38,276 nt of DNA from Gammaproteobacteria bacterium (GTDB lineage: Bacteria; Pseudomonadota; Gammaproteobacteria; Pseudomonadales; Azotimanducaceae): NCBI GenBank assembly GCA_021773555.1, contig JAJFKA010000042.1, positions 1 to 38,276 on the forward strand. The letters are read 5' to 3'. Below, piece by piece: positions 16,102 through 24,545 of this stretch. The notes below the pieces were generated by a model, which searched no databases, was not told where the DNA came from, and saw only the letters and a list, made by a program, of their open reading frames with translations. A program made the position numbers and the translations under genes. Position 1 is the stretch's first letter. Every line of letters starts with the position of its first letter.

Positions 16102-16872
16102 TTAGTCCCGGACGACAATGAAGGGACTTCCCAGATCGTCGGTCTCATGGACCGATAAGTTGATGCCAAAGGCTTCTTGTAATTGCGTCGATTGTAGTAC
16201 TTCCCGCGGCCCTCCAAAGCTCATCAGGTGCCCTTCTGCGATCAAAACGAGTTTGTCACAGTAGCGTAATGCCAGATTAATATCGTGTAAAACCACGACC
16301 GCACTGGTGCCGCCATCGGTTAACCGTCGGATGGTTTTAAACAACGCAAGCTGATGGGCAAGATCCAGGGCAGTTGTCGGCTCATCCAGCAGCAATAGCG
16401 CCCGTTCCTGCATATCCCAGATCTGACAAAGCACCCGACCAATCTGCACTCGTTGTTTCTCACCACCGGAAAGCGTGGTGTAAACCCTGTCCTGCAATTC
16501 ACCCAGTTGCATTTCTTCCAATACATCTGCCACGATCTGGCCTCGATGCGCTGCTTTCACATGCGGAATCCGGCCCATGGCGACCACTTCTGCCGCACTA
16601 AAGGGAAAGCTCAGATTAGCTTCCTGCGGCAGCACCGCGACCCATTGGGCACGTTGTGCCAGAGTTAACTTATGCATGTTAACGTTTGCATAACTGATCT
16701 CGCCCTCAACCGGATTGAGTTCTCCAGCGATGGCTCTAAGCAATGTTGTCTTTCCGGATCCATTTGGCCCGATGATGCCGACTAGCGATCCGGCGGCAGC
16801 CTCGAATGAAACTCCCTTTAGCAAGGTAATTCCGTCCACCTGGCAGGACACATTGGCTATCTTTAATGTCAC
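16102..16872 (-). CDS. hmuV: Haem/cobalamin-type ABC transporter ATP-binding protein, HmuV-like
   Basis: This is the ATPase of a FecCDE/BtuCD-class importer. The 256-residue protein has Walker A GPNGSGKT at 35-42, signature LSGGEKQ at 134-140, Walker B LLLLDEP at 159-165 and the switch histidine in VLHDINLAL. The phrase LPQEANLSFPFSAAEVVAMGRIPH is typical of the HmuV haem group, although BtuD and siderophore ATPases are close. The GTG start at 16872 is chosen because it overlaps the permease stop as GTGA. An upstream extension to 17115 would read backwards through the permease gene. Confidence 0.88.
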   Translation of the reverse strand: MTLKIANVSCQVDGITLLKGVSFEAAAGSLVGIIGPNGSGKTTLLRAIAGELNPVEGEISYANVNMHKLTLAQRAQWVAVLPQEANLSFPFSAAEVVAMGRIPHVKAAHRGQIVADVLEEMQLGELQDRVYTTLSGGEKQRVQIGRVLCQIWDMQERALLLLDEPTTALDLAHQLALFKTIRRLTDGGTSAVVVLHDINLALRYCDKLVLIAEGHLMSFGGPREVLQSTQLQEAFGINLSVHETDDLGSPFIVVRD

Positions 16873-17849
16873 AGCCCTAAACTGCCTCGTTGGCGAACGA
16901 TTAAGTAGATGAAGAAAGGTCCGCCAAGCAAGGCGGTAACGATACCGACCGGCAGTTCTGCAGGGCTCAGCATTGTCCTGCTCAAAGTGTCTGCCAACAA
17001 CAATAATAATCCACCGAGGATTGCCGACCCGGGAATGACAACAAAATGGTTCGGACCAGCGGTCATACGAATCAGATGCGGAACGATCAGCCCGATAAAA
17101 GCAATCACACCACACAAAGCGACGGAAATACCGACGGTGACGGCAGTCAGAATAATGATTTCCAGCCGTAGCCGGGAAACCGAAATACCCAGGTGCCCGG
17201 CTTCCCGATCGCCGAGAGTTATGGCGTTAAGCGATTGGCTTCGCGTCATAAATAAAAGAATCGCCACCGGGATCAGACTGGCAATACCGACAGCTTGCCA
17301 GTCCGCCCCGTTCAGGCTACCAAGCACCCAGAAGGCGACGGAACGCAGTTCCAGGTCAGTAGAGATATAGGAAAATATCCCTACTCCTGACAAGGCGACT
17401 GCATTGATCGCGATACCCGCAAGCAACATACTTGAAATCGTTCCCCCACGCCGTCCTACCGCGAGCACCAGCCAGGTCGTCAGCAAGCCACCAAAAAATG
17501 CACTACCGGCAACACCGGTAACAGATACGCCGAGGCGAGCACCAAACACCAGAAAGCCCGCGGCGAACAGCGCTGCGCCACCTGAAACACCAATCAGCGC
17601 CGGGTCAGCCAGGGGGTTTCGAAACAGGCCCTGAATCGCCGCGCCCGAGGTACCCACACCCGCACCAACCAAAATTGCGAGCAATGTCCTTGGTAAGCGG
17701 ATATCAAACAGGATTGTATGTTCAACATCATCAGTTGAGATAGCCAGCATGAGTTCGCCGAGTGGAATCGATGCAGCACCAATCGTCAGCGACCCAACTG
17801 CAACCAGCACCAGCATACATCCAAGGATGAACAATCGTGGATTAAACAT
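16869..17849 (-). CDS. hmuU: FecCD-family ABC transporter permease, HmuU-like
   Basis: This is a BtuC/FecCD-type inner-membrane permease of about 326 residues with some ten hydrophobic segments. Family marks include LFDIRLPRTLLAILVGAGVGTSGAAIQGLFRNPLADPALIG-type sequence near the N-terminus and FIGLIVPHLIR near the C-terminus. It pairs with the HmuV-like ATPase and probably moves haem, cobalamin or a ferric siderophore inward. No periplasmic binding protein or TonB receptor gene is adjacent, so those parts must be encoded elsewhere. The start MFNPRLFILG at 17849 overlaps the sfsA stop by 8 bp. The longer frame upstream runs antisense to coding sequence of sfsA in another frame and has no permease character. 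Confidence 0.88.
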   Translation of the reverse strand: MFNPRLFILGCMLVLVAVGSLTIGAASIPLGELMLAISTDDVEHTILFDIRLPRTLLAILVGAGVGTSGAAIQGLFRNPLADPALIGVSGGAALFAAGFLVFGARLGVSVTGVAGSAFFGGLLTTWLVLAVGRRGGTISSMLLAGIAINAVALSGVGIFSYISTDLELRSVAFWVLGSLNGADWQAVGIASLIPVAILLFMTRSQSLNAITLGDREAGHLGISVSRLRLEIIILTAVTVGISVALCGVIAFIGLIVPHLIRMTAGPNHFVVIPGSAILGGLLLLLADTLSRTMLSPAELPVGIVTALLGGPFFIYLIVRQRGSLGL

Positions 17850-18591
17850 GATCAGAATCCGAGAGCACAAATGGAACTCGTCCAGCCAGGCGCGGCTTGT
17901 GTCCGCGAAAACTAACTTTGTAAGCGAGGACCTCGACCCCCTGAGCAACGGCTTGTGCCAGCGTCTCTGCGTAGATCGGATCGATTTCCTTCGCCGGGCT
18001 GACACTTTGTACACCCGAATGTTGAACACAGTAGAACAAGACTCCACGATAGCCTTGCGAGACGACCTGAATCAGTTCTCGTAAATGGCGCGTGCCGCGC
18101 TCACTGACTGAATCTGGGAAAAATCCCCGGCCCCGACTGACCGGAACTTCGAGCAACGTCACACTCTTAATCTCCACATAGCAATTCACCTGCGAATTGT
18201 GGCCCGAAAGGTAAAGGTCAATTCGACTCTTTTCCTGACCGTATTTTTTCTCTGCGGCAACAGTTGAATACCCTGCAAGCTCATCTACCTGGCCCCTGGT
18301 GATTGCGTCTCGCACAATGCTGTTCGCGCGGATCGTGTTCACACCAATAAAATGTCCACGCCGGGTTCGGAGCAGTTCCCACGTCAACGCATACTTTCGG
18401 TGCGGATTGTCAGATCGGGATAACCAGACATCGGCATGGGACGGAAGGCAATTTTTCATGGATCCGGTGTTGGGGCAGTGAGCGGTAACACAACTGCCGT
18501 CATCGAGCAGAACATCGACCAGGAACCGCTTGTAGCGGCGAATTAACCTGCCATGAATCAGCGGTTCACGTTTCGGTGGGGGATCAGACAT
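17842..18591 (-). CDS. sfsA: Sugar fermentation stimulation protein homologue SfsA
   Basis: The protein (249 residues, start MSDPPPKREPL) matches the SfsA family. It has an N-terminal OB-like part with RYKRFLVDVLLDDG and HCPNTGSMKNCL, and a PD-(D/E)XK nuclease-like core with SRIDLYLSG and CYVEIKSVTL. The biochemical role is unsettled; E. coli SfsA affects maltose metabolism and binds DNA. The sfsA-dksA-gluQ neighbourhood is widespread in gammaproteobacteria, although here sfsA is divergent from dksA. It heads the minus-strand run sfsA-hmuU-hmuV-polB. Confidence 0.94.
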   Translation of the reverse strand: MSDPPPKREPLIHGRLIRRYKRFLVDVLLDDGSCVTAHCPNTGSMKNCLPSHADVWLSRSDNPHRKYALTWELLRTRRGHFIGVNTIRANSIVRDAITRGQVDELAGYSTVAAEKKYGQEKSRIDLYLSGHNSQVNCYVEIKSVTLLEVPVSRGRGFFPDSVSERGTRHLRELIQVVSQGYRGVLFYCVQHSGVQSVSPAKEIDPIYAETLAQAVAQGVEVLAYKVSFRGHKPRLAGRVPFVLSDSDHV

Positions 18592-18794
18592 AACCAGGCA
18601 ATGCGCGATTTTACCTGCATAATAACATTCCCCCTGGCCGAACACGTGAACATTCCCGACTGCCCGCTGTCAAATGAACGCGATGAAGCTGAATCAATTA
18701 CCATATCAATACTTGGCGAATGCATACCGATCTGGTAATGTTCGCCGCTCGATTTAGAACCCTATTTTTTGTGGCATAGAGAACCGGAACTACT

Positions 18795-19865
18795 ATGGCA
18801 GCAAAACGAAAAAAAGCGGCGAAGAAAGCAGCCCCGAAAACCAGGTCTGCAGCCAAACCAAAAACCAAAGCTGCGGCAAAGCCAAAAGCCAAAGCTTCTG
18901 CGTCAGCGAAAGCAAAATCCAAAGCTGTGAAAAAGTCAGCGGCTAAAATTGCCAAGCCCAAGGCGAAAACCAAGGCCAGGCCTAAGGTTAAGGCCAAGGC
19001 CAGTCCTAAGGCTAAAGCCAAATCTAAGGCTAAACCCAAAGCCAAAGCGAAAGCGAAAGCGAAAGCCAAAGTAAAGGCCGGGACTAAAGCGCCGTCCAGA
19101 GTGAAGACCGCAGCGAAAGCAAAATCCAGGGTCAAGACAAAGGCAAAAGTGACCGCCAAAGCAAAAACTGCTCCCAGGGCAAAGAAGAAATCTGTCGCGG
19201 TCAAGGCGAAAACCGCACCGAAATCCAGCAAATTAACGACTAAGAAGGTAAAACCAAAGTTGGCATCAGCAGCAAAAAAATCCACTTCCAAGACAAAAGC
19301 CAGCGGAGCCACTGAAGCGGCGAAAAAATCCAAGGTGAAGACTGAACCTGCCATTAAGGCCGCGGCAACTCCGAGAAAGAAAAAAACCCCTGCTGTAAAA
19401 ACCAGTGCAGCCAAAGTCACGGCAGCTCGCACCAGAGCAAAACCAAAACGCGGTGAACCTGCGGAGTTCACGCCGTACGCCCGTAAAAAAAATGAAGCGT
19501 ATATGAACGAGGAACAGCGTCTGCATTTTAAAGACATTCTGCTGAACTGGAAAACGCAGTTGATGGAAGAAGTTGACCGAACGGTCAGCCATATGAAAGA
19601 CGAAGCGGCAAATTATCCTGATCCGTCCGACCGGGCGAGTCAGGAAGAAGAATTCAGTCTCGAACTCCGCACCCGTGATCGGGAGCGCAAACTGATCAGG
19701 AAGATTGACAAAACCATCGACCTGATTGATCAGGATGACTATGGGTATTGTGAGTCCTGCGGTATCGAGATTGGCGTGCAAAGACTTGAGGCACGGCCAA
19801 CCGCGACGCAATGTATTGACTGCAAAACACTCGATGAGATGAAAGAAAAACAGCTTCACGGCTGA
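18795..19865 (+). CDS. dksA: DksA with a histone-H1-like N-terminal tail
   Basis: DksA binds the RNA polymerase secondary channel and, with ppGpp, controls rRNA and amino-acid gene promoters. The 356-residue protein has a complete DksA domain at about 234-356. The coiled-coil tip reads PDPSDRA with Asp276, Asp279 and Ala281 (E. coli Asp71, Asp74, Ala76). The zinc cysteines are 319, 322, 340 and 343 (CESCG, CIDC). E. coli DksA has only 151 residues. The extra 215 or so N-terminal residues are almost wholly Lys, Ala, Pro, Ser, Thr and Arg, with AKAK and KPKAK runs like histone H1 C-tails, AlgP or HctB. The frame is open throughout. An internal start at Met237 (19503) would give a short form but has no clear ribosome site. 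gluQ follows by 14 bp. Confidence 0.95.
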   Translation: MAAKRKKAAKKAAPKTRSAAKPKTKAAAKPKAKASASAKAKSKAVKKSAAKIAKPKAKTKARPKVKAKASPKAKAKSKAKPKAKAKAKAKAKVKAGTKAPSRVKTAAKAKSRVKTKAKVTAKAKTAPRAKKKSVAVKAKTAPKSSKLTTKKVKPKLASAAKKSTSKTKASGATEAAKKSKVKTEPAIKAAATPRKKKTPAVKTSAAKVTAARTRAKPKRGEPAEFTPYARKKNEAYMNEEQRLHFKDILLNWKTQLMEEVDRTVSHMKDEAANYPDPSDRASQEEEFSLELRTRDRERKLIRKIDKTIDLIDQDDYGYCESCGIEIGVQRLEARPTATQCIDCKTLDEMKEKQLHG

Positions 19866-19879
19866 CAGCGATTCGACCA

Positions 19880-20734
19880 ATGTCCAACTACGTAGGCCGA
19901 TTCGCACCTTCGCCTACGGGTCCTCTACACTTCGGATCGCTGGTATCCGCGCTCGCCAGTTTTCTTGATGCCCGGCACCAGCGCGGAACCTGGTTGTTGC
20001 GCATCGAAGATCTGGATCCTCCCAGAGAGTCGGTCGATGCCCCCAGCATCATTGTCCAACAGTTGCTCGCCCACGGACTACGCTGGGACGGCGATATCCT
20101 GTATCAACATACCCGGCTTCCGGACTACGCTTTCTGCGTTAACACCCTGCTAAAATCGCAGCACGCATATCCCTGTGACTGCACTCGAAAAAAAATTGCT
20201 GCAGTCTATTCCGGCACCTGCCGAGATAAGCCCAGAGACGCAATTACCGATCCGTACGCATACCGACTACGAATCGACAACGAGCAGGTCGGGATTGATG
20301 ATCGCTGTCTCGGCGCAGTCAGTTGGGATGGTGCGGCTGATGTGGGAGACTTTATTATCAAAAGGAAGGACGGCTTATTCGCCTACCAACTGGCCGTCGT
20401 GGTCGATGACCACTTCCAGGGGGTGACCGACATTGTACGCGGTGCAGACCTCCTTGACTCAACACCCCGGCAGATCTGCCTGGCGTTTAAGCTCGGATAC
20501 CCCCAGCCTCGATACCTGCACCATCCGCTGGTCTTTGGTGACGACGGCGATAAACTCAGCAAACAAACTCACGCAGCGCCAGTGGATCTGCTAAATCCGA
20601 CGCTAAACCTTCGCCGCGCACTGACCTTTCTGGGACAGCCACCGGTTCCGGATTCCATCGCTGATGTTCAAGGTTTACTGGCACAGGCCGTTCAAAATTG
20701 GCAGGTGGCCTTGATTCCAAAATCCAGGGTCTGA
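19880..20734 (+). CDS. gluQ: Glutamyl-Q tRNA(Asp) synthetase
   Basis: GluQRS attaches glutamate to the queuosine base at position 34 of tRNA-Asp. It resembles the catalytic half of glutamyl-tRNA synthetase and lacks the anticodon-binding half. The 284-residue protein has GRFAPSPTGPLHFGS (HIGH-type HFGS at 17-20), the zinc-site cysteines Cys99, Cys101 and Cys114 with Tyr110, and the KMSKS-like KLSKQ near 237. The order dksA-gluQ is the standard one, and the 14-bp gap suggests one transcript. The hairpin element at 20738 begins 4 bp after the stop codon. Confidence 0.95.
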   Translation: MSNYVGRFAPSPTGPLHFGSLVSALASFLDARHQRGTWLLRIEDLDPPRESVDAPSIIVQQLLAHGLRWDGDILYQHTRLPDYAFCVNTLLKSQHAYPCDCTRKKIAAVYSGTCRDKPRDAITDPYAYRLRIDNEQVGIDDRCLGAVSWDGAADVGDFIIKRKDGLFAYQLAVVVDDHFQGVTDIVRGADLLDSTPRQICLAFKLGYPQPRYLHHPLVFGDDGDKLSKQTHAAPVDLLNPTLNLRRALTFLGQPPVPDSIADVQGLLAQAVQNWQVALIPKSRV

Positions 20735-20737
20735 TCG

Positions 20738-21000
20738 GAATGGCGCTTACTTAACCAAATTCCGTCGTTCGAAGTGCCATCTCGAAGACTTTAGCAGAAG
20801 GTGCAGTGGTTCCTTTCCGCAGCCTTCAGGTCGGGCCGCGTTCGGCGTGGCGCCGAGCGCGTGGAGAAAGGGGGCCGCCATCGGACCTGCAGGGGCTTTC
20901 GACCAAGTGAGGGAAGCTCGGAGAGCCGCAAGCCGCGGAGGAAAGGAACCACTGCACCTTCTGCGAAACAACCCGGTTCAATGTTAAGTAAGTGCCATTC
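20738..21000. mobile_element. 263-bp inverted-repeat element, MITE-like
   Basis: The ends are inverted repeats of 18 bp with one mismatch (20738-20755 GAATGGCGCTTACTTAAC against 20983-21000). A second, perfect 25-bp inverted repeat (20794-20818 against 20940-20964, beginning GCAGAAGGTGCAGTGGTTCC) lies inside. The middle contains further small hairpins such as CGGCG/CGCCG. No reading frame in it resembles a protein. Size, terminal repeats and position between the ends of two convergent genes suggest a non-autonomous transposable element. A folded RNA or terminator role is the alternative. No clear target-site duplication is visible. Confidence 0.65.
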
Positions 21001-21013
21001 AGCTCGGAGGGCT

Positions 21014-21952
21014 TTAATCCGGGACGCTTGAGATTTGGAACCCTAGCCTGGGAAAGTGCACCGCCAGCTCTCCTGCTTCCTGATCGACCCTGCGTACAAC
21101 CAGTTCCTCCAGCGAGGACAACTGCAAGGTACCCCGCACCGGCTGGAACCCATAATCGATAGGCATTACCTCTACCTCATCACCCACATTGATCCCATCG
21201 AACTGGTTGGACGCTGCCTTGCTATCAGACGAAGGGGTTGCCTCTCGTGCAATATCAACAGCAGTCTGGCCCTGTATTTCTGTCAATTCGCCCTGCCCGA
21301 AAGAGGCCATGACCTCCATCCATGCCGCGACGTGGCCGTATGGCGCCAGAGTGTCACGAATGGCCTCGTTGTTATGGATGAACCAACAACAATGATAGGT
21401 CGAGAAGTCGACGATTGTCGGGTTTTGCCCACCAACGAAAGCCGAAGCTTCCAATTGGTTATCGAGTCGTTTCATGTGTCCATGAAAATAAACGAGGGCT
21501 GTTTCAAAATCCATACTGAGTTGAGTTGATCCCGCACTTAGTTGAGCGCGGTCCGCCATGAATGCACTGGCCGCCGCTTCATCTGCAAATAACGCATTGT
21601 TGACCAGCGCCCGGGGTTGGAACGCGACGGCGACTGAGACTCTAAAGAAAAAGGTATCTGTCCAGTTAGCTAGTGCAATGTCGGATGCTGAACTCGAAAC
21701 GGGATAAATAGAATTTTCAGGAAACAGATGATCGATCAGCTGGCAAATAAGGGCCGAATCGCAATAAATATCAGCACCAATTTGCATTACCGGCGTTTTA
21801 CGATAGCCCCCGGTCAGTGGCATCAAATAGGGCTTGGGCATGATGATCGGTATCGTCACTGCATCATAAGCCTGATTTTTGTAACCGAGCAGCAGGCGAA
21901 CCTTTTCGGAAAAAGGAGACTCAGGGTAGTGATGCAAAATAATCTGGCTCAT
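21014..21952 (-). CDS. Glutathione S-transferase family protein with C-terminal beta-rich extension
   Basis: The 312-residue protein begins with a thioredoxin-like GST_N domain (about 1-80): SQIILHHYPESPFSEKVRLL, then KTPVMQIGADIYCDSALICQLI, the glutathione-binding region. An all-helical GST_C-like part follows (about 95-225). The last 60 residues (INVGDEVEVMPIDYGFQPVRGTL to HFPRLGFQI) form a separate, probably beta-barrel-like extension not found in ordinary GSTs. Substrate unknown. It is convergent with gluQ across the inverted-repeat element and divergent from the CMD-family gene. Confidence 0.8.
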   Translation of the reverse strand: MSQIILHHYPESPFSEKVRLLLGYKNQAYDAVTIPIIMPKPYLMPLTGGYRKTPVMQIGADIYCDSALICQLIDHLFPENSIYPVSSSASDIALANWTDTFFFRVSVAVAFQPRALVNNALFADEAAASAFMADRAQLSAGSTQLSMDFETALVYFHGHMKRLDNQLEASAFVGGQNPTIVDFSTYHCCWFIHNNEAIRDTLAPYGHVAAWMEVMASFGQGELTEIQGQTAVDIAREATPSSDSKAASNQFDGINVGDEVEVMPIDYGFQPVRGTLQLSSLEELVVRRVDQEAGELAVHFPRLGFQISSVPD

Positions 21953-22047
21953 GCTTACAATCTTTGGTTAACCAATGTGCGTGTGATCATAGCACTGACA
22001 CCACATTTTTTTTATAGTGGAGACCACGACTACCAGGGACCGATGCA

Positions 22048-22596
22048 ATGAGAACAAAAACCCCGAGGATCAATCCGCTCCATGAAAACGATTGGAATGC
22101 GACGCAGGAAGCGGCGATGGGTCAACAAAAAATTCGCGGTAACGTCGCCAATATCTTTCGAACCCTGGCCAATCACGAGTCGTTGGCAAAACGCTGGATG
22201 GTCTTTGCAAATCACATTCTGTTCAAATCCACATTGTCTGCGCGCGATAGAGAGATTGCTATTCTGCGCATTGGCTGGCTATGTCAGGCGGAATACGAAT
22301 GGGGACAACATGTGATCATCGGACGGGCAGCGGGGCTCAGCGATGAGGAAATCAATAGTATTAAGAACGGCGCTTCTGAGAGCTGCTGGTCGGGCCATGA
22401 AAGGCTGATAATCGACGCAACTGACGAGTTGCATAACGACGCTTTTATTAGCAACGAAACCTGGACAGGGCTGAAAAAAACCTACAGCGACCAGCAGATG
22501 ATGGATCTTGTCTTTACAGTTGGTCAGTACAACCTGGTTTCCATGGCACTGAACACATTCGGAGTTCAGCTTGACGATGACATTGAGGGTTTTTGA
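22048..22596 (+). CDS. Carboxymuconolactone decarboxylase (CMD) family protein
   Basis: The 182-residue protein has the CMD/AhpD-like helical fold signature at about 65-100 (SARDREIAILRIGWLCQAEYEWGQHVIIGRAAG), with Cys79, Glu84 and His88. It has one Cys where AhpD-type peroxidases have CxxC, so a thiol-peroxidase reaction is uncertain. Related proteins act in aromatic ring-cleavage pathways or as uncharacterised companions of GST and acyl-CoA genes, as here. It lies between two minus-strand GST genes and is the only plus-strand gene of this group. Confidence 0.85.
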   Translation: MRTKTPRINPLHENDWNATQEAAMGQQKIRGNVANIFRTLANHESLAKRWMVFANHILFKSTLSARDREIAILRIGWLCQAEYEWGQHVIIGRAAGLSDEEINSIKNGASESCWSGHERLIIDATDELHNDAFISNETWTGLKKTYSDQQMMDLVFTVGQYNLVSMALNTFGVQLDDDIEGF

Positions 22597-22635
22597 TTTT
22601 CAGGGACCAGTGACGTTTACGACTGGGACGCGGTG

Positions 22636-23310
22636 TCAGCTTTTTTGACGACCTGCGGAATCATCCAGACTGGTTGACGGGCTGATCGCCCGATAGGACT
22701 CCCGTTGACGTAAACGGGCCAGGTAATCTGCCACGTTCGGAAATCCAGACAAATCCATGCCGTCCACTTCAAGCACCATTGCGACCGCCATATAAGGAAC
22801 ATCCGCCAGACTGAATTCATCGCAAAGATATTCGTGACCGCGGATTTGCGACTCAAGAAAAGGCAGCCCGCGTGCCCGTAATGCGGAACGGCCTGCCTCC
22901 ATGGCCGTCGCGTCACGATCTTCCGGTTTGGACCACATGGGCATCCATATCTTCGGCAAGCCTCCTGCGAGAAACGCCTCGTCCCCTAAGTTTTCTAACA
23001 TGCGCATGCGCGCGCGACCGGGAACCGTCGCCGGAGAAAGCGGCGGTTCCGGATACTTGTCTTCCAGGTATTCATTGATAACGGTTGAGTCAAAAATTAC
23101 GCCATCATCCTGCGTTTCAAGATAAGGCACCTTGCCAAGGGGATGTTTCGCCAGAATGGATTCCGGTTTTTTCCACAGGTCTCCCGGGTGTAACCGGTCC
23201 ACCACGTAATCAAGCGCCTTTTCTTCGAGTACGACTTTCACCTTGCTGGCGTTGGTCGAACGCAGCGTGCCCCATGGGTATTCTCGTTCTGTCGTCGCCA
23301 GTATTAACAT
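22636..23310 (-). CDS. Glutathione S-transferase family protein
   Basis: The protein (about 224 residues) has a GST_N domain with STNASKVKVVLEEKALDYVVDRL, LGKVPYLETQDDGVIFDSTVINEYLE (glutathione-site Pro and Asp-Ser-Thr) and a helical GST_C domain containing SLADVPYMAVAMVLEVDG. The usual substrate range of such enzymes is electrophiles or maleylacetoacetate-like isomers; none can be singled out. ATG 23310 is used as start; ATG 23322 and TTG 23343 are also in frame and would overlap the upstream phosphotransferase gene. The close spacing implies co-transcription with that gene. Confidence 0.88.
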   Translation of the reverse strand: MLILATTEREYPWGTLRSTNASKVKVVLEEKALDYVVDRLHPGDLWKKPESILAKHPLGKVPYLETQDDGVIFDSTVINEYLEDKYPEPPLSPATVPGRARMRMLENLGDEAFLAGGLPKIWMPMWSKPEDRDATAMEAGRSALRARGLPFLESQIRGHEYLCDEFSLADVPYMAVAMVLEVDGMDLSGFPNVADYLARLRQRESYRAISPSTSLDDSAGRQKS

Positions 23311-23311
23311 A

Positions 23312-24373
23312 CTAATTCTCATCAAGTTTGACGGACTTATCAATCTGTGCCCAGGCGACTTTTGACATGTTCAAAGCTCCAGCGCCAGCTGCTTGCGCAT
23401 GGCCACTCGCGGCGGTGCCATCCAGTACGCGTTTAGCGATGCCCTGCAGGATCGCAGCGAGCTTGAACATGTTAAATGCCAGGTAGTAGTCCCAATTATC
23501 GATCCCGGAGCGCCTTGTACGTTGACAATAGGCCTCAACGAACGCCTCTTCAGAAGGAATACCCAGCGCAGTCAGGTCCGCACCGCGCAAGGCATCACGA
23601 TAAGGTCGACAAAGGTATGCAAAATCCGACAGCGGATTCCCAAGTGTCGACAGTTCCCAGTCAAGGATACCAATCACTTCATTGCGTTCCGCGTGCATCA
23701 TCATATTGGAAATTTGCGGATCTCCATGGACAATCGTGCACGAATCATCATCGGGAATATTGTTCGGCAGATACTCGATAAGGCTATCCATGTAGGGATT
23801 TTCCTGGGTTTTCGTATACTCGTATTGCCCTGCCCAGCGGGTCAGCTGTCTGGCGATATAGTCAGTATGTTTACCGAATTCGGACAGTCCTACACTTGCA
23901 TAATCGATGTTGTGAAGTTTCGCCAGCGCATCGTTCGCGGCATCCCAGAATTCACCGCGTGTTTGCGGAGAATAGGGACCCGCTGTCGCATCCCAGATCA
24001 CTCTGCCATCCAGGTACTCCATGATATAAAACCACGTACCAATAACCGAATCGTCCTCGCAAAGCGCATAAGTTCGCGCCGTCGGTACATCCGCATCTTG
24101 CAGGGCGCTGAGTACCCGATATTCACGGTCAACGGCGTGGGCTGATTTGAGCAGTTTCCCAGGCGGCTTTCGACGCATCACATACTGCTGGTTTCCGGCA
24201 TTGAGCAAGTAGGTCGGGTTGGACTGACCACCAGCGAACTCTCGCACCTCAAGCTCTCCGGAAAATCCCGAAACGTGTTCCTGCATGTAAGACCGTAATG
24301 CTGCCACGTCAAACTTGTGCCTGTCCTGTACCACAATCGTACCGGTATTTTCGTGGGCCTGGAAATCAGTCAT
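23312..24373 (-). CDS. APH-fold phosphotransferase, ACAD10/11-kinase-like
   Basis: The 353-residue protein has the aminoglycoside phosphotransferase/choline-kinase fold. It includes a nucleotide-binding N-lobe with FAGGQSNPTYLL near 46-57 and YVMRRKPPGK (Lys), the Brenner loop IVHGDPQISNMMMH near 219-232, and the metal-binding ILDWELSTLGNPLSDFAYL. This phrase is characteristic of the kinase domain found beside or fused to acyl-CoA dehydrogenases (ACAD10/11-type), which phosphorylate 4-hydroxy fatty acyl-CoAs. No dehydrogenase gene is adjacent here, so that substrate is only a suggestion. Downstream GST overlaps or abuts it. Confidence 0.85.
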   Translation of the reverse strand: MTDFQAHENTGTIVVQDRHKFDVAALRSYMQEHVSGFSGELEVREFAGGQSNPTYLLNAGNQQYVMRRKPPGKLLKSAHAVDREYRVLSALQDADVPTARTYALCEDDSVIGTWFYIMEYLDGRVIWDATAGPYSPQTRGEFWDAANDALAKLHNIDYASVGLSEFGKHTDYIARQLTRWAGQYEYTKTQENPYMDSLIEYLPNNIPDDDSCTIVHGDPQISNMMMHAERNEVIGILDWELSTLGNPLSDFAYLCRPYRDALRGADLTALGIPSEEAFVEAYCQRTRRSGIDNWDYYLAFNMFKLAAILQGIAKRVLDGTAASGHAQAAGAGALNMSKVAWAQIDKSVKLDEN

Positions 24374-24545
24374 CGGCTATCCCCTCGCAAACTGGGCGTA
24401 TCTTGAAAAAGCTAAAGGTATCAGCTTACCGAATTACGTTCCATAGTATGCAAAGTCGACTACCCGGACTGTATTGAAACTGGCGGTACCCGGTACTTTG
24501 GGCTAGAGTGATTACTGCCCGACAACAAGAAGATTAAGGGGATCG

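Noticed and set aside
18698-19537. 279-codon minus-strand open frame opposite dksA
   Set aside because: It is the antisense of the Lys/Ala-rich tail; AAG/AAA and GCN codons read backwards give Phe/Leu/Ala runs that imitate membrane segments. The DksA frame explains the DNA.
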